This document shows, piece by piece, positions 62,242-64,000 of a stretch of DNA of 64,000 nucleotides; the stretch's first letter is position 1, and each line of letters opens with the position of its first letter. The stretch lies in assembly GCF_014279775.1 (NCBI RefSeq), contig NZ_CP047961.1:1178001-1242000 (forward strand), in the 5' to 3' direction. Position numbers and translations under genes: made by a program. Below the pieces are notes generated by a model. The model had not been told where the DNA came from. It saw only the letters and a list, made by a program, of their open reading frames with translations, and did not search any database. This DNA comes from Synechococcus sp. PROS-9-1 (GTDB lineage Bacteria; Cyanobacteriota; Cyanobacteriia; PCC-6307; Cyanobiaceae).

Positions 62242-63238
62242 CACCCGCCGTGCGTTGTCTGGGCCAAATACTGAGAAGGGAAGGGGCCAGAGCAATACTC
62301 GACCAGCTGCCCACAATCACGCCAATCGCAAGCGCCACTGCAAACCAAAACAAGGTGGATCCACCAAACAGAATCAGACCCAAGAGAGGTAGCAAGGTGG
62401 TGCCACTGGTGTACAGAGTGCGGGTAAGAGTCGCGGAAACGGCACGATCCACCTGAGCATCCAGGGGTAGGTCACTGTCTTCACGTTGGCGTTCGCGGAT
62501 GCGATCAAACACCACCACGGTGTCATTCACCGAATAGCCGGCGATGGTGAGGAGTGAAACGGCAAACAAACTGTCGACTTCCAACCCGCTCATCAATCCA
62601 AGCCAGGCGAAGCAACCACAAACAATCAACACGTCATGGCCTAAGGCCACGAGTGCCAAAACGGCATAACGCCCGTCGTAGCGGACGCTGATGTAAACAG
62701 CGATGCCAGCAAACGCCACCAGCAAAGAGATCAAGCTGCTGCGCAGCAATTGCCCCCCAAGGCTTGGACCAATGGTGTCGACCGATTGGCCACCCACTTC
62801 AAAGGGACCAGCAATGGGCTCGACAGCCTCAATTACGGCCTGCCCCTGTGAAGCGGACAACGCTGGCATGCGCAAGACCACCGATTCACCCCTGTCGAGC
62901 AGCTGAACCCGAACTGCAGCGAGATTAGGCAGGGTGTCGGAGTCTTGATCGCTTGCTTCAGAAGTTAAAGCGAGGCTTTCAAGCTTCTGCTGGATATCGA
63001 TTGCCCTGATGTCTTGGCAACGATCTCCGCACACGCGCTCAAGCTGGATTTGGGTTCCACCTGTGAAATCGAGTCCAGGCCTTAAAGGAGAGCGAATCTG
63101 AGGATTGGTCCAGCTCAGCACTAAACCAAGCGTGCTGATCAACAGCACAATCACGGAGATCAACCAAACTTTTCGCCGTTGACGGCTCAGAGGAAAACGC
63201 AAAGGGCGTTCTTGACCAGTTGGGGAGGACACAGCCAT
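62237..63238 (-). CDS. secF: protein translocase subunit SecF
   Basis: Membrane part of the SecDF motor that uses the proton gradient to pull exported proteins. The 333 residues show six helices, LDFTGGTQIQLER near the N-terminus, VRYDGRYAVLALVALGHDVLIVCG and YSVNDTVVVFDRIRERQRED, all typical of SecF. It follows secD by three bases. Confidence 0.95.
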   Translation of the reverse strand: MAVSSPTGQERPLRFPLSRQRRKVWLISVIVLLISTLGLVLSWTNPQIRSPLRPGLDFTGGTQIQLERVCGDRCQDIRAIDIQQKLESLALTSEASDQDSDTLPNLAAVRVQLLDRGESVVLRMPALSASQGQAVIEAVEPIAGPFEVGGQSVDTIGPSLGGQLLRSSLISLLVAFAGIAVYISVRYDGRYAVLALVALGHDVLIVCGCFAWLGLMSGLEVDSLFAVSLLTIAGYSVNDTVVVFDRIRERQREDSDLPLDAQVDRAVSATLTRTLYTSGTTLLPLLGLILFGGSTLFWFAVALAIGVIVGSWSSIALAPSLLSIWPRQRTAGA

Positions 63239-63241
63239 GGC

Positions 63242-64000
63242 TCAAGCAGCGGAGGAAGGCAGCTGCCCTGCGGGCAGAAAATTGGTTGGGCGGCGCAGCG
63301 ATTGATAGCCCATCAAGAAGCGCAAAAGCGTGCGCGTACATGTCAGTGCCGTGAACAGGCTGAGCAGAACACCGATTCCCAGCGTTGCCGCAAAACCTTT
63401 CACCAGACCCGTCCCGAGGAAGAACAACGCAGCGCAACTAATCAGCGTGGTGATGTGACCATCAACGATCGAGGAGAAGGCTTGAGAGAACCCAGTTTCG
63501 ATCGAGCGGATCAAGGTGTTGCCTCGGCGTAATTCGTCTTTGATGCGCTCAAAAATCAACACGTTGGCATCCACCGCCATACCAATACTGAGAATGAACC
63601 CTGCCGTTCCAGGCAGCGTGAGGGTGACCGGTATCAGCGCGTAGGACGCCAGGTTGAACAAGGCATAAAGACTGAGTGCCAACACAGCCACCACCCCTGC
63701 AAGTCGATAGACGAGCAGCATGAAAATGGCCACCAACACCAGGCCCGCAAGTGCGGCAATCAGGCTGCGACGCACATTTTCAGCACCAAGACTGGGACCG
63801 ATCGTGCGCACCTCAAGAATTTCAACAGGAAGAGGCAGGGAGCCCCCACGCAGCTGCACCTCAAGGTCCCGGGCTTCCTCAGCGCTGAAATTGCCTGTGA
63901 TCACAGCAGAGCCACCGGTAATACCAGCGGCTTTGAATTGGTCACCCACGCTGGCTTCGCTGATGGGACGACCATCCAACACGATGCCGAGCAGACGCCC
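63242..64000 (-). CDS. secD: protein translocase subunit SecD (cut by window edge)
   Basis: C-terminal part of SecD. The frame stays open to base 64000 (GRLLGIVLDGRPIS at the edge), so the N-terminus lies outside. Seen are ITGNFSAEEARDLEVQLRGGSLPLPVEI, VRTIGPSLGAENVRRSL and the helix motif LSIGMAVDANVLIFERIKDELRRG. It lies directly before secF in one operon. Confidence 0.95.
   Translation of the reverse strand, partial: GRLLGIVLDGRPISEASVGDQFKAAGITGGSAVITGNFSAEEARDLEVQLRGGSLPLPVEILEVRTIGPSLGAENVRRSLIAALAGLVLVAIFMLLVYRLAGVVAVLALSLYALFNLASYALIPVTLTLPGTAGFILSIGMAVDANVLIFERIKDELRRGNTLIRSIETGFSQAFSSIVDGHITTLISCAALFFLGTGLVKGFAATLGIGVLLSLFTALTCTRTLLRFLMGYQSLRRPTNFLPAGQLPSSAA

Noticed and set aside
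1-64000. CRISPR arrays, insertion sequences, prophage genes, tRNA or rRNA genes
   Set aside because: No regular spaced repeats, transposase or integrase motifs, or cloverleaf sequences were found on either strand.

Overview
This window looks like the chromosome of a marine picocyanobacterium of the Synechococcus subcluster 5.1 type. Evidence seen in the sequence: phycobilisome beta-18 subunit ApcF, Psb28, NdhO, phylloquinone genes menD/menB, solanesyl diphosphate synthase, GUN4, SomB-like SLH porins, a PtrA-like Crp regulator and many DUF genes typical of cyanobacteria. A coastal, clade I type strain is my guess, not something I can prove. No rRNA, tRNA, CRISPR array, insertion sequence or phage gene was recognised.

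Layout. 1-10.6 kb: dense housekeeping genes (DUF4336, DUF760, lepB, menD-menB, a frameshifted L,D-transpeptidase, glgA, murF, glmU). 10.6-11.8 kb: AT-rich stretch without a convincing gene. 11.8-15.6 kb: mnmC-like gene, aroA, a Crp-family regulator and a half-length Crp-like ORF facing it. 15.8-19.6 kb: porin 1, a small secreted protein, and a divergent iron pair (PiuC-type dioxygenase and FutA-type ferric-iron binding protein). 19.6-31 kb: ubiD, comB, nitrilase-like gene, amiC-murI-sds, HAD phosphatase, acs, DUF1350, prxQ, exonuclease. 31.1-38.3 kb: a phosphate/arsenate cluster of pstS, arsJ, ArsJ-associated GAPDH, PtrA-like regulator, a PhoB-like regulator lacking its phospho-acceptor Asp, and porin 2. 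38.6-49.3 kb: ndhO, bioY-lspA-pbp1(FHA)-GTPase, PLP decarboxylase, tadA, aminotransferase, apcF, glnA. 49.3-54.6 kb: AT-rich accessory stretch with small or decayed genes, two tandem copies of a structured RNA-like element, overlapping microproteins and a DUF3764 gene plus a decayed second copy. 54.6-64 kb: methyltransferase, small conserved genes, anti-sigma factor, gun4, mnmH carrying an in-frame UGA, psb28, two AI-2E/PerM transporters, flavin reductase, secF and secD (cut by the window edge).

How it fits together. The 31-38 kb block is the most coherent system: PstS captures phosphate, and GAPDH plus ArsJ can remove arsenate that enters by the same route, as 1-arseno-3-phosphoglycerate. 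A porin and two regulators lie beside them, and 11-bp-periodic Pho-box-like repeats precede pstS and the porin. The two porin genes share an almost identical 5' 448 bp in inverted orientation about 21 kb apart, and both have a Yfr1-type pairing site over the ribosome binding site. Three genes appear broken by single changes: a frameshift in the L,D-transpeptidase, UGA for Gly in mnmH, and two frameshifts in the DUF3764 remnant. These need checking as either real decay or sequencing error.
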